Shown here piece by piece: positions 46,094-55,503 of a DNA stretch of 64,000 nt. The position numbers were made by a program, and so were the translations under genes. Source of the stretch: Curvibacter sp. PAE-UM (GTDB lineage: Bacteria; Pseudomonadota; Gammaproteobacteria; Burkholderiales; Burkholderiaceae_C); NCBI RefSeq assembly GCF_001432305.1, contig NZ_KQ483358.1, positions 3,128,087-3,192,086 on the forward strand, written 5' to 3'. The notes beneath the pieces were generated by a model. That model did not search any database, was not told the origin of the DNA, and saw nothing but the letters and a program-made list of their open reading frames with translations. How positions within the stretch are numbered: position 1 is the stretch's first letter; each line of letters begins with the position of its first letter.

Positions 46094-47353
46094 ATGACCC
46101 GTCCCCTCCCCGGCACCCTCGGCATCGACTTCGGCACCTCCAACTCCGCCATGGCCTGGGCCGCGCCCGGCGGCACCGCGCGCCTGATCCCGCTGGAAGG
46201 CGCGGCCACGGCCATGCCCACGGCGGTGTTCTACAACCACGAAGACCTCAGCACCCACTTCGGCCGCGACGCCGTGGCCCTGTACCTGGAAGGCACCGAG
46301 GGGCGGCTGATGCGCTCGCTCAAGAGCCTGCTGGGCAGCCCGCTGCTGCTGGAGACCACGGTGGTGAACAACCGGCAGGTGAGCTTCCAGGACATCATCG
46401 CCACCTTCCTGGCCACGCTGCGCGATCGCGCCACGTTGGCACTGGGCGCGGCGCCCCTGCGCGTGGTGATGGGCCGACCCGTGCACTTCGTGGACGACGA
46501 CGCCGAGCGCGACGCGCTGGCCCAGCAGTCTTTGCTGCAGGCCGCGCAGGCGGTGGGGTTCACGGATGTGACGTTCCAGCTGGAGCCGATTGCCGCGGCG
46601 CTGGACTACGAACGCCGACTGGACAAAGAGAGCACGGTACTGGTGGTGGACCTGGGCGGCGGCACCTCGGACTTCACCGTGGTGCGGCTGGGGCCGGACC
46701 GCATCAAAAAGGCTAATCGCGCCGACGACGTGCTGGCCACCACGGGCGTGCACATCGGCGGCACGGACTTCGACCACAAGCTCAGCCTGGAGCAGGTGAT
46801 GCCGCTGCTGGGTTACCGGCACATCGGCCCCGAGGGGCGCGAGGTGCCCAGCCGCATCTTCTTCGACCTGTCCACCTGGCACCTGATCCACTGGCTGTAC
46901 CAGCCGCGCGCCCTGGCGCAGGCGCAGGCCCTGTGGACGAACTATGCCGACATCCGCCTGCACCAGCGCCTGATGCGTGTGCTGCAGGAGCGCCACGGCC
47001 ACCGCATCGCCCATGAGGTGGAGCAGGCCAAGATCCGCTGCTCGCAGACGGATGCCGATGCGGCCATGGACTTCAGCGACATCGAAGCCGGCCTGGCCGC
47101 GCCCATGACGGTGGCCGGCATGCAGGAACACCTGCACAGCCTGCTGGCCAACACCGTGGCTTGCGCGCGCGAGTGTGTGCGCAAGGCCGGCGTGGCCGAT
47201 GGCGCACTGGATGCCATCTACCTCACCGGCGGCTCCTCGGCCCTGCGCCCTTTCCAGCGTGCGCTGCAGGCGGAGTTTGCGGGCGTGCCGCTGGTGGAGG
47301 GGGATCTGTTCGGCGGCGTGGCGTCGGGGCTGGTCTACAGCGGGGGCGCCTAA
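46094..47353 (+). CDS. Hsp70-family protein, YegD-like
   Basis: A 419-residue actin-fold ATPase. The phosphate loops are clear: IDFGTSNSAMA at the start, VVDLGGGTSDFTVV near residue 183, and YLTGGSSALRPF near residue 378. It lacks the Hsp70 substrate-binding domain, as YegD does. It is probably a chaperone-like ATPase of unassigned role. It stands alone on the plus strand, convergent with the CZB protein gene 27 bases away. Confidence 0.88.
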   Translation: MTRPLPGTLGIDFGTSNSAMAWAAPGGTARLIPLEGAATAMPTAVFYNHEDLSTHFGRDAVALYLEGTEGRLMRSLKSLLGSPLLLETTVVNNRQVSFQDIIATFLATLRDRATLALGAAPLRVVMGRPVHFVDDDAERDALAQQSLLQAAQAVGFTDVTFQLEPIAAALDYERRLDKESTVLVVDLGGGTSDFTVVRLGPDRIKKANRADDVLATTGVHIGGTDFDHKLSLEQVMPLLGYRHIGPEGREVPSRIFFDLSTWHLIHWLYQPRALAQAQALWTNYADIRLHQRLMRVLQERHGHRIAHEVEQAKIRCSQTDADAAMDFSDIEAGLAAPMTVAGMQEHLHSLLANTVACARECVRKAGVADGALDAIYLTGGSSALRPFQRALQAEFAGVPLVEGDLFGGVASGLVYSGGA

Positions 47354-47380
47354 CAAGCCGCCTGGGCAGGCAGAGCGCCC

Positions 47381-47788
47381 TTACTCGGGCGTCTCGTCTT
47401 TTTTCGGCGCACTCTCGGGGGGAACCGCAGAGGGCTCGTGCAGCTTGGCCTTGACGAGCGCTTCCGTCAGCCGGGCGCTGGCCCGGTTGAGGGGCCCTTC
47501 GTTGGCGAGGTCTTCCTTGGCTTCGGCAAACTTTTTCTGCTGGATCTTCTCGACGATGCCCGCCGCGACCCGGTGAAACTCGTCATGCGCCTCCTGAACC
47601 TCGGTGCGGCGCTTCTCGGGCATGAGCCGGTAGCCTTCATGGTCCAGCCAGTCACCGAACTGGCAGCGGTGGCTGTCACCCACAGCGGCCACGTCAAAAG
47701 ACGCCTTGCCGTTCAGGAAATCCTTGAAGCGCTTGCGCCATGCCGAATGCGCATGCAGGGCCTCTTCTACTTCACTCTTCATGCTCAT
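47381..47788 (-). CDS. CZB (chemoreceptor zinc-binding) domain protein
   Basis: A 135-residue protein that is essentially one CZB domain. The motif HSAWRKRFKDFLNGK (His near 14), then HRCQFGDWL (Cys near 42), and HEGY and AHDEFHRVA His residues give the His3-Cys zinc site of this family. Free-standing CZB proteins sense zinc or oxidants such as HOCl and act on chemoreceptors or diguanylate cyclases. Its partner here is unknown; several GGDEF proteins are encoded in the window. Confidence 0.87.
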   Translation of the reverse strand: MSMKSEVEEALHAHSAWRKRFKDFLNGKASFDVAAVGDSHRCQFGDWLDHEGYRLMPEKRRTEVQEAHDEFHRVAAGIVEKIQQKKFAEAKEDLANEGPLNRASARLTEALVKAKLHEPSAVPPESAPKKDETPE

Positions 47789-47946
47789 GATGCTGCAACT
47801 TTCCCGGTACCTGGTGTGGGCAATGTAGCCTCATCTTCACCAGCAGCGGCGGTTTGTCAAGCAGTTCCAGCGCACACTGCCGGCGGAATTTGCGGCGGCT
47901 GATGGCCCTTTACCCGGCAGACAAGTGGCCACCCCATAATTTGCCC

Positions 47947-48696
47947 ATGACTACCATTCTTCAATTCGGCGAGCACCATCCTGACTACCCCGTCCGCGTC
48001 ATCAACGAGCGCGAAGCCCGGGCCGGGGCCGGCATCCTGTTCTTCCTGGCGCTGATCGCCTTCATGAACGCCTGGCTGAGCGGCGACTTCGCACCCACCA
48101 AGCTGGTGGTGGTCGGGTTCTTTGCGGACTTCTTCATCCGCGTGCTGATCAATCCGCGCTACTCGCCCAGCCTGGTGCTGGGGCGCATTGCCGTGAGGAA
48201 CCAGATCCCCGAATACGTGGGTGCACCACAGAAGCGTTTTGCCTGGGCCATAGGCCTGGCCCTGGCCACAGCCATGCTCTACCTGGTGGTGTTCAAGAAC
48301 ATCAAGGGGCCGATCAATATGCTGACCTGCTCCCTGTGCCTGCTGCTGCTTTTCTTCGAAACAGCTTTCGGCATCTGCATCGGCTGCAAGCTCTACACCC
48401 TCTTCAACAAGGAGCAGGCCCAGCTCTGCCCGGGCGGCGTGTGCGAAGTCAAGGACCGCCAGCCGATCCAGTTTGTCTCTGGCGCGCAATACGCGGCCGT
48501 GGCCGTTTTTCTGGTAAGTCTGTCGATCGCCGCGTCGATGATGCCGCAAGCCCCCGCGGCGCCAGCCGCTGCTGCGGCAGATGGCGCGCCGGCACAGCCA
48601 CGGAGTGCGGCCGAAGAGGAGCGCTGCCGCGTCCCCGAATTTGCCAAAAAGATCGGGCACGAGGAAAAGTGGAAGCTGCACAACGGCTGCAAGTAA
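47947..48696 (+). CDS. DUF4395-family membrane protein
   Basis: A 249-residue protein with about four membrane helices in the first 170 residues and a fifth near 180-200. The DUF4395 landmarks are RVINEREARAGAG near residue 20, KRFAWAIGLA near 100 and FETAFGICIGCKLYTLF near 140, the last carrying a CxxC pair. A further CPGGVCE follows near 163. The C-terminal tail is Ala/Pro-rich and then Cys-bearing. Its stop overlaps the next start by one base. A related protein is encoded at 12242-12961. Role unknown; redox or sulfur transfer is suggested only by the paired cysteines. Confidence 0.8.
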   Translation: MTTILQFGEHHPDYPVRVINEREARAGAGILFFLALIAFMNAWLSGDFAPTKLVVVGFFADFFIRVLINPRYSPSLVLGRIAVRNQIPEYVGAPQKRFAWAIGLALATAMLYLVVFKNIKGPINMLTCSLCLLLLFFETAFGICIGCKLYTLFNKEQAQLCPGGVCEVKDRQPIQFVSGAQYAAVAVFLVSLSIAASMMPQAPAAPAAAAADGAPAQPRSAAEEERCRVPEFAKKIGHEEKWKLHNGCK

Positions 48697-49808
48697 TGCC
48701 GCAAGACAAAGAACCCGCCCCGCTGCTGAAAGACCTGCTCAACGCCAAGGCGCTGGCCCTGATCGGCCGCGCGGCGGCGCAGGCGCACCCGGCTTTCGAC
48801 CAACGCGCCTATCTGGTCATGGCACGCGAGGGGCTGGAAGAGTTGTCCATCATGCAGCGCATGAGCCGTGCGGCGGATTGCCTGCGCGCGCACCTGCCGG
48901 ACAACTACCCCAAGGCCCTGAAGATCGTGCGCAAGATGGCGCCGCTGCTGCCCGGCGGCTTTGCGGACATGGTGCTGCCCGAGTTCGTGGGCCGGCACGG
49001 GCTGGAGCATTTCGATCTGTCGCTGGAGGCATTGCGCGAGCTCACGCCCTACAGCAGCGCGGAGTTCGCCATCCGCCCCTACATCGCGTTGGACCCCGAC
49101 GCCGTGCTGGCGCACGCCTTGCGCTGGGCCGAGGACGACAACGAACACGTGCGCCGCCTGGCCAGCGAGGGCACGCGCCCGCGCCTGCCCTGGGCCCGGC
49201 GCCTGCCGCTGCTGGTGGCCGAGCCGCAGCACACGCGGCCTATCCTGGAAAAGCTGCAGGCCGACCCCAGCGACTACGTGCGCCGCTCGGTGGCCAACCA
49301 CCTCAACGACATCAGCAAGGACCACCCCGACTGGGTGCTGGATCTGCTGGAGGGCTGGCCCACGCAGCAGCCCGAGACGAAGTGGATCACCAAGCACGCC
49401 CTGCGCAATCTCATCAAGGCCGGCCACCCGCGTGCGCTCAAGCTCGTGGCGGTCACGCTGGGCGCCAAGGTGAAACTGGGTGCGTTCGAAGTGAGACCGG
49501 CCGCCTTGCGCCTGGGGCAGACGCTGCGGCTGAAGACCACGCTGCAGTCCACGGCAGACCAGCCGCAGAAGCTGGTGGTGGACTACGCGATCCACTACGT
49601 GAAGAAAAACGGCGAGAGCAGCCGCAAGGTCTTCAAGCTGCGCACGCTGGAGCTGGCAGGCGGCGCCGAGCTGACGCTGGAGAAGAACCAGACCATCGCC
49701 GACTTCACCACCCGCGTGCACTACCCGGGACGGCACGCGGTCGAACTGCTGGTGAACGGCCTCACGGTGGCGCAAGGCCACTTCAATCTGAAGAAACCAG
49801 CGGCGTGA
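48696..49808 (+). CDS. DNA alkylation repair glycosylase, AlkC-like
   Basis: A 370-residue protein. Residues about 1-255 are HEAT-like helical repeats of the AlkC/AlkD superfamily (DYVRRSVANHLNDISKDHPD is typical), and residues about 260-370 form an Ig-like beta domain, as known for AlkC proteins. Such enzymes remove 3-methyl-purines from DNA without base flipping. The start shares one base with the preceding stop (taATG), so it is coupled to the DUF4395 gene. Confidence 0.87.
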   Translation: MPQDKEPAPLLKDLLNAKALALIGRAAAQAHPAFDQRAYLVMAREGLEELSIMQRMSRAADCLRAHLPDNYPKALKIVRKMAPLLPGGFADMVLPEFVGRHGLEHFDLSLEALRELTPYSSAEFAIRPYIALDPDAVLAHALRWAEDDNEHVRRLASEGTRPRLPWARRLPLLVAEPQHTRPILEKLQADPSDYVRRSVANHLNDISKDHPDWVLDLLEGWPTQQPETKWITKHALRNLIKAGHPRALKLVAVTLGAKVKLGAFEVRPAALRLGQTLRLKTTLQSTADQPQKLVVDYAIHYVKKNGESSRKVFKLRTLELAGGAELTLEKNQTIADFTTRVHYPGRHAVELLVNGLTVAQGHFNLKKPAA

Positions 49809-49818
49809 GCGGTCGGCG

Positions 49819-50454
49819 TCAGTAGAAACGCCGGTAACCGATGGCGAAGAAGTCCTGACCGTTGGCGCCGTAGTTGTTGAGCAGGTCGTAGATGGTGCAG
49901 CGGTGGTGCAGGCGCAGGAAGACCTCGTGCTCGCGCGCCCTGGGTGAGGAAAAGGTCAGCTCCAGCATCAGGAAGTTCAGGTGGCGGCTGCCTTCCCCGG
50001 TGGCGCTGCGCTCCAGCGGGCTGACGATGGTGGTGTAGGAATAACCCAGGGGGCCGGCGCGGATGCTGGTGGGCAGCACGCCGCTCCAGGGGAAACCGCT
50101 CCAGCGCAGCACGGGCGCGATGGCGAATTCCTGCAGGGTGGCCGTGCCGAACTGGTGGCCGACCATGCCATCCACCTCCAGCGAGAGCGGCCATTCCTGC
50201 GCGCGCCAGAGCGTCTTGCTGGCGGTCAGCGCGACGATGTACTGGTGGAGGTAGTTGGCCCGGCCCTGCGAGAAGCCGGCGGGCTCCGAGTCGTAATACT
50301 GGCCGCCGTAGAAACCGAGGCTCCAGTCTTTTTCCTCGCACCAGGCCGCGGCCGGCAGCAGCAGGCCGGCAGCCAGCACCAGGGCCAGCCACGGGCCTGG
50401 CCTGCGGCGGGGCGGGTGAACCGGCGGCGTGGCCGGGGTGCGGGCGGGCTCCAT
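49819..50454 (-). CDS. Outer-membrane beta-barrel protein, lipid A deacylase (PagL)-like
   Basis: A 211-residue protein with a Pro/Arg-rich leader and a hydrophobic signal (WLALVLAAGLLLPAAAW), then a small barrel (beginning DWSLGFYGGQYYDSEPAG). The end RLHHRCTIYDLLNNYGANG and IGYRRFY resembles the C-terminal region of PagL, where the catalytic pair is H-x-S. Here the matching place reads H-R-C, so the Ser is replaced. Catalytic function is therefore doubtful. The leader before the signal is unusually long; a later start is possible. Confidence 0.65.
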   Translation of the reverse strand: MEPARTPATPPVHPPRRRPGPWLALVLAAGLLLPAAAWCEEKDWSLGFYGGQYYDSEPAGFSQGRANYLHQYIVALTASKTLWRAQEWPLSLEVDGMVGHQFGTATLQEFAIAPVLRWSGFPWSGVLPTSIRAGPLGYSYTTIVSPLERSATGEGSRHLNFLMLELTFSSPRAREHEVFLRLHHRCTIYDLLNNYGANGQDFFAIGYRRFY

Positions 50455-50539
50455 GGCAGGCAGCTTAGTCCTTCGGGCGGCCCACCGCAATTACCCATCC
50501 TTGTACGTAGGGGATGAATCTGGTCGCAGGCAGCGACGA

Positions 50540-51688
50540 TCAATCCGCCGCCAGCACCCGGTTGCGCCCACCCTGCTTGGCCGCGTACAGCGCCTGGTCG
50601 GCGCGCTGCACCAGGGCCGCGGCCAGCACGGCGGCGTCCACCTCGCCCTCGCCTGGCAGCAATGCAGCACCGATGGAGACGGTGATGCGCAGCGGCTCGG
50701 CCACCTGCACCGGCATGCTCTGCGCGGCGATGACACGGCGGATGCGCTCGGCGGTGTCCAGCGCGGCGGGCAGCGGCGTGGCCGGCAACAACATGACGAA
50801 CTCTTCGCCGCCGTAACGGGCCACCACGTCGCTGCCGCGCAGTTGCGCGCGGATCAGGCGCGCCACGTAGCGCAGCACGGCGTCGCCCGCGGGGTGGCCG
50901 TGCGTGTCGTTGATGCGCTTGAAGTGGTCCACGTCCAGCAGCAGGCAGACCAGGGGCTGCGTGCTGCGGCGCGCGGCCTGCACTTCCTCCAGGCAGCGCG
51001 ATTCGAAATAACGGCGGTTGTGCACGCCGGTCAGGCCGTCGGTCAAGCCGGCGAGCTTGAGGCGTTCGGTGGCCAGGGCGCTGTCCAGGCAGACGGCCAC
51101 CAGCGCGGCCAGGCGCTCCAGGAAGTCGGTGCTGCTGCCGGTGGCGAAGCGCGTTGCGTCGCGGCTGCCCAGGTTGAGGCTGCCGATGAAGGCACCGCGG
51201 TGCACCAGGGGCAAGAGGGCCACGCTGCCCGGCGTGGCGGATTGCCCCTCAAACAGGAATTCGTGCGCGGCCGTGGGCGCGCCCAGCAGCGGGCGGGCAC
51301 CGGCGGCGTAGAGCTGCTGCAAGGGTTGTTCGCTATGCAGGAAAAGCAGGCCACCAGGCTGGGACGCGCTGCCTTCGCCCAGGATGCGCGCGGCTTCGTA
51401 CTGCGCGTCCACCAGGGCCACGGTGACGCAATCGAGTTCGAAGAGCGCGGGGTAGTCCTGCAGCAGCGTGTCCAGCAAGCCGGCCAGCGAGGCGGCACCG
51501 ATGACCTTGCGTTCGAGCTGGTCGAAGCGACGCAGCTTGTCCTGATTGAGGCGAGCCTCGGCGATCAGGCCGTCGAGCTGCTCGCGCAGGCGGCGGTTCT
51601 CGGCCTGCAGCAGGGCCACCGACAGGCGCGCGGGGCCGCCCGTGGTGTCCGGCGCAGTGGCACCGCTCCCTGTCTCGTTCTTTTGCAT
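50540..51688 (-). CDS. Diguanylate cyclase with DUF484/GAF-like sensor
   Basis: A 382-residue cytoplasmic protein. A coiled coil (residues about 22-60, LQAENRRLREQL) leads to a DUF484/GAF-like domain (about 65-205) and a GGDEF domain (about 210-382) with DGLTGVHNRRYFE, LDVDHFKRIND and active-site YGGEEFVMLL. It should make cyclic-di-GMP. The start at 51688 gives the natural coiled-coil N-terminus; a longer frame upstream overlaps the acetyltransferase gene. Confidence 0.9.
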   Translation of the reverse strand: MQKNETGSGATAPDTTGGPARLSVALLQAENRRLREQLDGLIAEARLNQDKLRRFDQLERKVIGAASLAGLLDTLLQDYPALFELDCVTVALVDAQYEAARILGEGSASQPGGLLFLHSEQPLQQLYAAGARPLLGAPTAAHEFLFEGQSATPGSVALLPLVHRGAFIGSLNLGSRDATRFATGSSTDFLERLAALVAVCLDSALATERLKLAGLTDGLTGVHNRRYFESRCLEEVQAARRSTQPLVCLLLDVDHFKRINDTHGHPAGDAVLRYVARLIRAQLRGSDVVARYGGEEFVMLLPATPLPAALDTAERIRRVIAAQSMPVQVAEPLRITVSIGAALLPGEGEVDAAVLAAALVQRADQALYAAKQGGRNRVLAAD

Positions 51689-51734
51689 GCGGGTATGGTA
51701 CCGCGGCGCCCCCTGCCAGATGTGTGGATGTGTG

Positions 51735-52241
51735 TCAGGCCGTGGCCTCGAAAGCTGCGTGAAACACCACGCTGCCCTGCGGCACGGATGGACCGAAAGC
51801 CAGGGCCATGAAAAACTCGGACGGGATGCCGGGGTAGACCAGGCCGGGCAAGGGCTTGAAGCCGAAGCGCGCGTAATACGCCGGGTCGCCCACCAGCACG
51901 CAGCCGGCCGCGCCACGCGCGCGCAGGCCGTCCAGCGCGGCGTGCATGAGGGCCGAACCGATGCCCTGCCCTTGCAGCGCGGGCAAGACCGAGATGGGGC
52001 CCAGGCCGTACCAGCCCGGTGCGCCATCGGACACGGTCACGGGCGAGAGCGCCACGTGGCCGACCACGGCCCCGGCCTGCTCCGCCACCAGCGAAAGCGT
52101 GAGCTGCCCGGCGCGGCGCAGGGCGTTGACGATGAAGTGCTCGGTGTGGGCGGTGTGCGGGGCATTGAGAAAGGCGGCCTCGGTGAGGGCCGTGATGGCC
52201 GGCACGTCGAGGGTGGTTTCGTCGCGGATGCGGATGTTCAT
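51735..52241 (-). CDS. GNAT-family N-acetyltransferase
   Basis: A 168-residue GNAT enzyme with the acetyl-CoA motif QGQGIGSALM (near residue 93) and the preceding strand ISVLPALQGQG. The C-terminal part (GDPAYYARFGFKP) is typical of the YhbS-like group. Substrate unknown. The start at 52241 is preceded by tgcatg rather than a strong ribosome site. It lies 30 bases beyond a terminator for the upstream gene, so it has its own promoter or relies on read-through. Confidence 0.87.
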   Translation of the reverse strand: MNIRIRDETTLDVPAITALTEAAFLNAPHTAHTEHFIVNALRRAGQLTLSLVAEQAGAVVGHVALSPVTVSDGAPGWYGLGPISVLPALQGQGIGSALMHAALDGLRARGAAGCVLVGDPAYYARFGFKPLPGLVYPGIPSEFFMALAFGPSVPQGSVVFHAAFEATA

Positions 52242-52268
52242 GCACGCACTGTATCGCGGCGCGGCATG

Positions 52269-52296
52269 AAAAAAGCCAGCCCTCGCGGGCTGGCTT
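52269..52296 (-). terminator. Rho-independent terminator of the PEBP gene
   Basis: On the minus strand a 10-bp perfect stem (aagccagccc / gggctggctt) with a 4-base loop is followed by a T run. It lies about 42 bases past the stop of the PEBP lipoprotein gene. Confidence 0.9.
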
Positions 52297-52337
52297 CCTG
52301 GCACAGGATCGACCGACGCAAGCCGGCGGTATGCGTC

Positions 52338-52925
52338 CTAGTGCGAGTAACGCAGCACCAGGCTGGCGGCACCCAGCGCCTTGCCCTTGAGCGCCTCCAT
52401 CAGTTCGGCCTTGCTCAGGCCGGGCGGCAGCGCGTCGGGCGCCAGCGAGGTGGCGATCAGGGTGTAGACGTAGTGCTGGGGCGCGTTGCCACGCGGCGGG
52501 CAAGGGCCCAGGTAGGCCATGCCCAGCGTGTTCTTGCCCGCCACCAGCTTGCTGCTGGGAGCACTCGCCTCGCCTTCGGCCAGGCCCGTCACGATGGGCG
52601 CGATGCCGTAGGCCGTCCAGTGATTCACACCCAGGCCCGCGCGACCAGCCTGGTCGTCCATCACGATGGCGAAGCTGCGTGTGCCTGCGGGGGCACGCAC
52701 CCAGCTCAGGGCCGGCGTGAGGTTCTCGCCCACGCAATTGGGATTGGCCGGGTTCTTGCCAGCGTAGGGCTGGGTGAGCATGGCGTTGTCCGGGCGGCCG
52801 GGCGAGACCAGGTTGAAACCGCTCGCGCTGTAAGGCGAGGGACTGGACAGGCCGGCACAGGCGCCGAGCAGGCTGGCCGCTACCAGCAGCAGGCCGAGCT
52901 TGAAGCTGCGATGCAGGATGTTCAT
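52338..52925 (-). CDS. PEBP-family (YbhB/YbcL-like) lipoprotein
   Basis: A 195-residue protein with a lipoprotein signal (LLVAASLLGAC, modified Cys near residue 24). The PEBP ligand pocket segments are present: MDDQAG, GVNHWTAYGI and PPRGNAPQHYVYTLIA. Members bind small anionic ligands; no enzymatic role is established in bacteria. It is separated by 13 bases from the next upstream gene on the same strand, the aromatic operon's binding protein, and may be read through from it. Confidence 0.87.
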   Translation of the reverse strand: MNILHRSFKLGLLLVAASLLGACAGLSSPSPYSASGFNLVSPGRPDNAMLTQPYAGKNPANPNCVGENLTPALSWVRAPAGTRSFAIVMDDQAGRAGLGVNHWTAYGIAPIVTGLAEGEASAPSSKLVAGKNTLGMAYLGPCPPRGNAPQHYVYTLIATSLAPDALPPGLSKAELMEALKGKALGAASLVLRYSH

Positions 52926-52938
52926 GGTGGCCTTTCCT

Positions 52939-53913
52939 TTATTCCGGCAAGAGGCCGATTTCCTGGGCCGCGCGGCTCCAGCGCTGGTGCTCCAGAGTGA
53001 GGAAGGCGCCGGTCTGCTCGGGCGCGCCCATGGACTCGGCGATGGGGCCGATGGTGGCCATGCGCTGCGCCACCTCGACATCGCCCAGCAGGGTGTTGAT
53101 CTCCCTGTTCATGCGCTGGATGGCAGCGGCCGGCGTGCCGGCCGGGGCCACCACGGCGAACCAGCCCACCATCTCGAAACCTGTCAGCAGTTCGGACAAC
53201 GCGGGCACCTGCTCCCAACCGGCCACGCGCTTGGCCGCAGTGACGGCGAGGTAGCGCAGGCGGCCCTGGCGCACCAGCGCCGCGGTGGAGGCGACGTCGG
53301 CCACCGCCGCGTCGGCGTGGCCACCGATGATGTTCTGCACGGCCACACCCACCGAGGCATAACCCACCAGATTGGCCTGCATCTGGGTGCGCGCGTTGAT
53401 GACACGCGCGATGATGCCGCCGAAGGTACGCGGGCCTTCGTTGGCCAGCGAGACCTTGCCGGGCTCGGCCTTGGAGCGGGCGATCAGGTCCTGCATGGAG
53501 GTGATGGGCGACTCGGCCTTCACGACCACGGCAAACGGGCTCTTGGCGATGAAGGCCACGGGCACGAAATCCTTCTCGGGGTCGTAAGGCATGGTCTTGA
53601 ACAGGTACTTGTTCGTGACCAGCGCCGCGGTGGTGGCGAAGTACAGGCTGTAGCCGTCGGCGGGCGAGCGCGCCGCGGCCTGCGCGCCGATGATGTTCTG
53701 GCCACCGGGCTTGTTCTCGATGACGATGGGCTGGCCCAGCGCGCGAGCCAGGCGGTCACCCAGCAGGCGGGCCACGTTGTCCGGGCCGGAGCCCGGCGGC
53801 TGCGAGAGGATGAACTTGACGGGCTTGTCGGGCCAGGCGCCGTTGGCCTGGGCCCAGGCGGCGGGAACGGCCGTGGCCAGCAGGCTGGCCTGGATGAAAT
53901 GTCTGCGTTGCAT
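52939..53913 (-). CDS. Bug-family tripartite tricarboxylate transporter binding protein
   Basis: A 324-residue protein with a Sec/Tat-like signal (MQRRHFIQASLLATAVPAAWAQ) and the Bug fold (WPDKPVKFILSQPPGSGPDNVARLL near residue 27; GGHADAAVADVAS near 190). Such proteins capture carboxylates, often aromatic acids, in Burkholderiales. The matching TctA/TctB membrane genes are not in this window. It is the last gene of the ring-cleavage operon, 43 bases after the hydroxylase gene, so its ligand is probably the aromatic substrate. Confidence 0.9.
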   Translation of the reverse strand: MQRRHFIQASLLATAVPAAWAQANGAWPDKPVKFILSQPPGSGPDNVARLLGDRLARALGQPIVIENKPGGQNIIGAQAAARSPADGYSLYFATTAALVTNKYLFKTMPYDPEKDFVPVAFIAKSPFAVVVKAESPITSMQDLIARSKAEPGKVSLANEGPRTFGGIIARVINARTQMQANLVGYASVGVAVQNIIGGHADAAVADVASTAALVRQGRLRYLAVTAAKRVAGWEQVPALSELLTGFEMVGWFAVVAPAGTPAAAIQRMNREINTLLGDVEVAQRMATIGPIAESMGAPEQTGAFLTLEHQRWSRAAQEIGLLPE

Positions 53914-53956
53914 GTCTGTCTCCTCGTTGGGTCTGTCGTTGTAAAAACTGTGTACC

Positions 53957-55501
53957 TTAGAAAGCGGCCAGTGTCGAGAGCTGGCCCGACAACTCCTGCG
54001 CGCTGGAGGCCACGCCATAGACGTAGTGGTCGGGCCGCACCAGGGCGGCGCTGCAACCCTGGCGTTCGAACCAGCGCTGCAACACGCCCTCAGTCTCGGT
54101 GCAGCCGGGTGTGCCGAGCTGCACGACCGTGAGGCCCGGCCGTGCCAACACGCGCGCCTGCTGGCGCAGGGCCGCATCGGCATGGCGATCGAGCACCAGA
54201 CGCCAGCCGCTGCCGAGCACATCGTCCATGCGCTGTTTTTCACCATCGACCATCAGCCAGGGCTGCGGGAAGATGGTGCCGCGCGCCGGGTGCTGCTGCG
54301 CGGCCAGCAAGCCTGCGCGCAAGGCGGGCTGCACGTCCTGGCGCGGTGTGGGCTGGACCACACCGCCGCATTCGGCCAGCAGCCTGGCGTCACGCGCGCG
54401 GGCGCGCACGGGGTCGCGCTCGCAGATGATCTGGCCGATGCCCTTGATGCGGGTGGTCAGGTCGATGACGTGGGCCTTGCGCTCCTCGCCGTAGCTGTCG
54501 AGCAGGCGTTCGGGCGCGCCGGCCTGGAGCACGGCGCCCAGTTTCCAGCAGAGGTTGGCCACGTCGCGCACGCCCTGGCACATGCCCTGGCCCAGGAAAG
54601 GCGGCTGCTGGTGGGCGGCGTCGCCGGCCACGAAGACGCGGCCGCTGCGCCAAACGCTCGCGACCAGCGCGTGGAAGCGGTAGCTGGCCTGGCGCCACAG
54701 CGTGGCATCGGCCGGCGTGAGCCAGGGCGCCAGCAGCTTCCAGGTGCCCGCGGGCGTGGCCACGTCCTTCGGGTCTTCGCCGGGGTTGATGGAGATTTCC
54801 CAGCGGCGATGTTGGCCGGGGCAGATGAGAAAGGTGCTGGGGCGCTCGGGGTTGCAGTACTGCACGCTGGTGGTGGGCAGCTTGGCCAGGCCCTTGTCAT
54901 TGACCAGCACGTCCACCACGAGCCAGGGCTCGTCGAAGTCCAGGTCTTCCAGCGTGATGCCGACCTGGCTGCGCACGGTGCTCGACGCCCCGTCGCAGGC
55001 GATGACGTAACGCGCCTGCACGGTGGAGGGTTTGCCATCGTCACCCTTGAGTGTGAGCGTGGCCCCTTGCTCATCCTGCTTGATCTGCGTGAGCGTCTGG
55101 CCCAGTTGCACGGTCACGCAGGAAAAGGACAGCGCGTGCTCGCGCAGGATGCGCTCGGCTGGCGGTTGGGTGAAGACCACCGAGGGCGTATGGCCCAGCG
55201 GGTACGGTGGCGCCACGGTGGACATGCGCTTGATGACCTGGCCGTCCACCCCGTAATAGACCGAATCGGTGAAGGGTTCGAGGTAGGGCTTGATCTTCTT
55301 CGCCACGCCCATCTGCTGGAAGAGACGGATGATCTCGTGGTCCAGCGCGATGGCGCGGGGCTTGTCGTAGACGTCGCGCAGCTTGTCGCACACATAGGTG
55401 CGGATGCCCTGGGCGCCCAGCAGGCCCGCGGCGACCGCACCCGAAGGGCCGAAGCCGACGATGGCGACGTCATAAGGCGCCGCCACTTTCAGGTTCCCCA
55501 T
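53957..55501 (-). CDS. FAD-dependent aromatic hydroxylase (MhpA-like)
   Basis: A 514-residue class A flavin monooxygenase of the 3-(3-hydroxyphenyl)propionate hydroxylase type. The FAD motif VAIVGFGPSGAVAAGLL opens the protein, and VFVAGDAAHQQPPFLGQGMCQG (split here as GDAAHQQPP and GQGMCQG) lies near residue 300. The C-terminal 130 residues form the thioredoxin-like tail of the family. It should add a hydroxyl to a phenolic ring, preparing the catechol for the extradiol dioxygenase encoded next to it. Two bases separate its start from the FAH gene stop. Confidence 0.88.
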   Translation of the reverse strand: MGNLKVAAPYDVAIVGFGPSGAVAAGLLGAQGIRTYVCDKLRDVYDKPRAIALDHEIIRLFQQMGVAKKIKPYLEPFTDSVYYGVDGQVIKRMSTVAPPYPLGHTPSVVFTQPPAERILREHALSFSCVTVQLGQTLTQIKQDEQGATLTLKGDDGKPSTVQARYVIACDGASSTVRSQVGITLEDLDFDEPWLVVDVLVNDKGLAKLPTTSVQYCNPERPSTFLICPGQHRRWEISINPGEDPKDVATPAGTWKLLAPWLTPADATLWRQASYRFHALVASVWRSGRVFVAGDAAHQQPPFLGQGMCQGVRDVANLCWKLGAVLQAGAPERLLDSYGEERKAHVIDLTTRIKGIGQIICERDPVRARARDARLLAECGGVVQPTPRQDVQPALRAGLLAAQQHPARGTIFPQPWLMVDGEKQRMDDVLGSGWRLVLDRHADAALRQQARVLARPGLTVVQLGTPGCTETEGVLQRWFERQGCSAALVRPDHYVYGVASSAQELSGQLSTLAAF

Positions 55502-55503
55502 GG

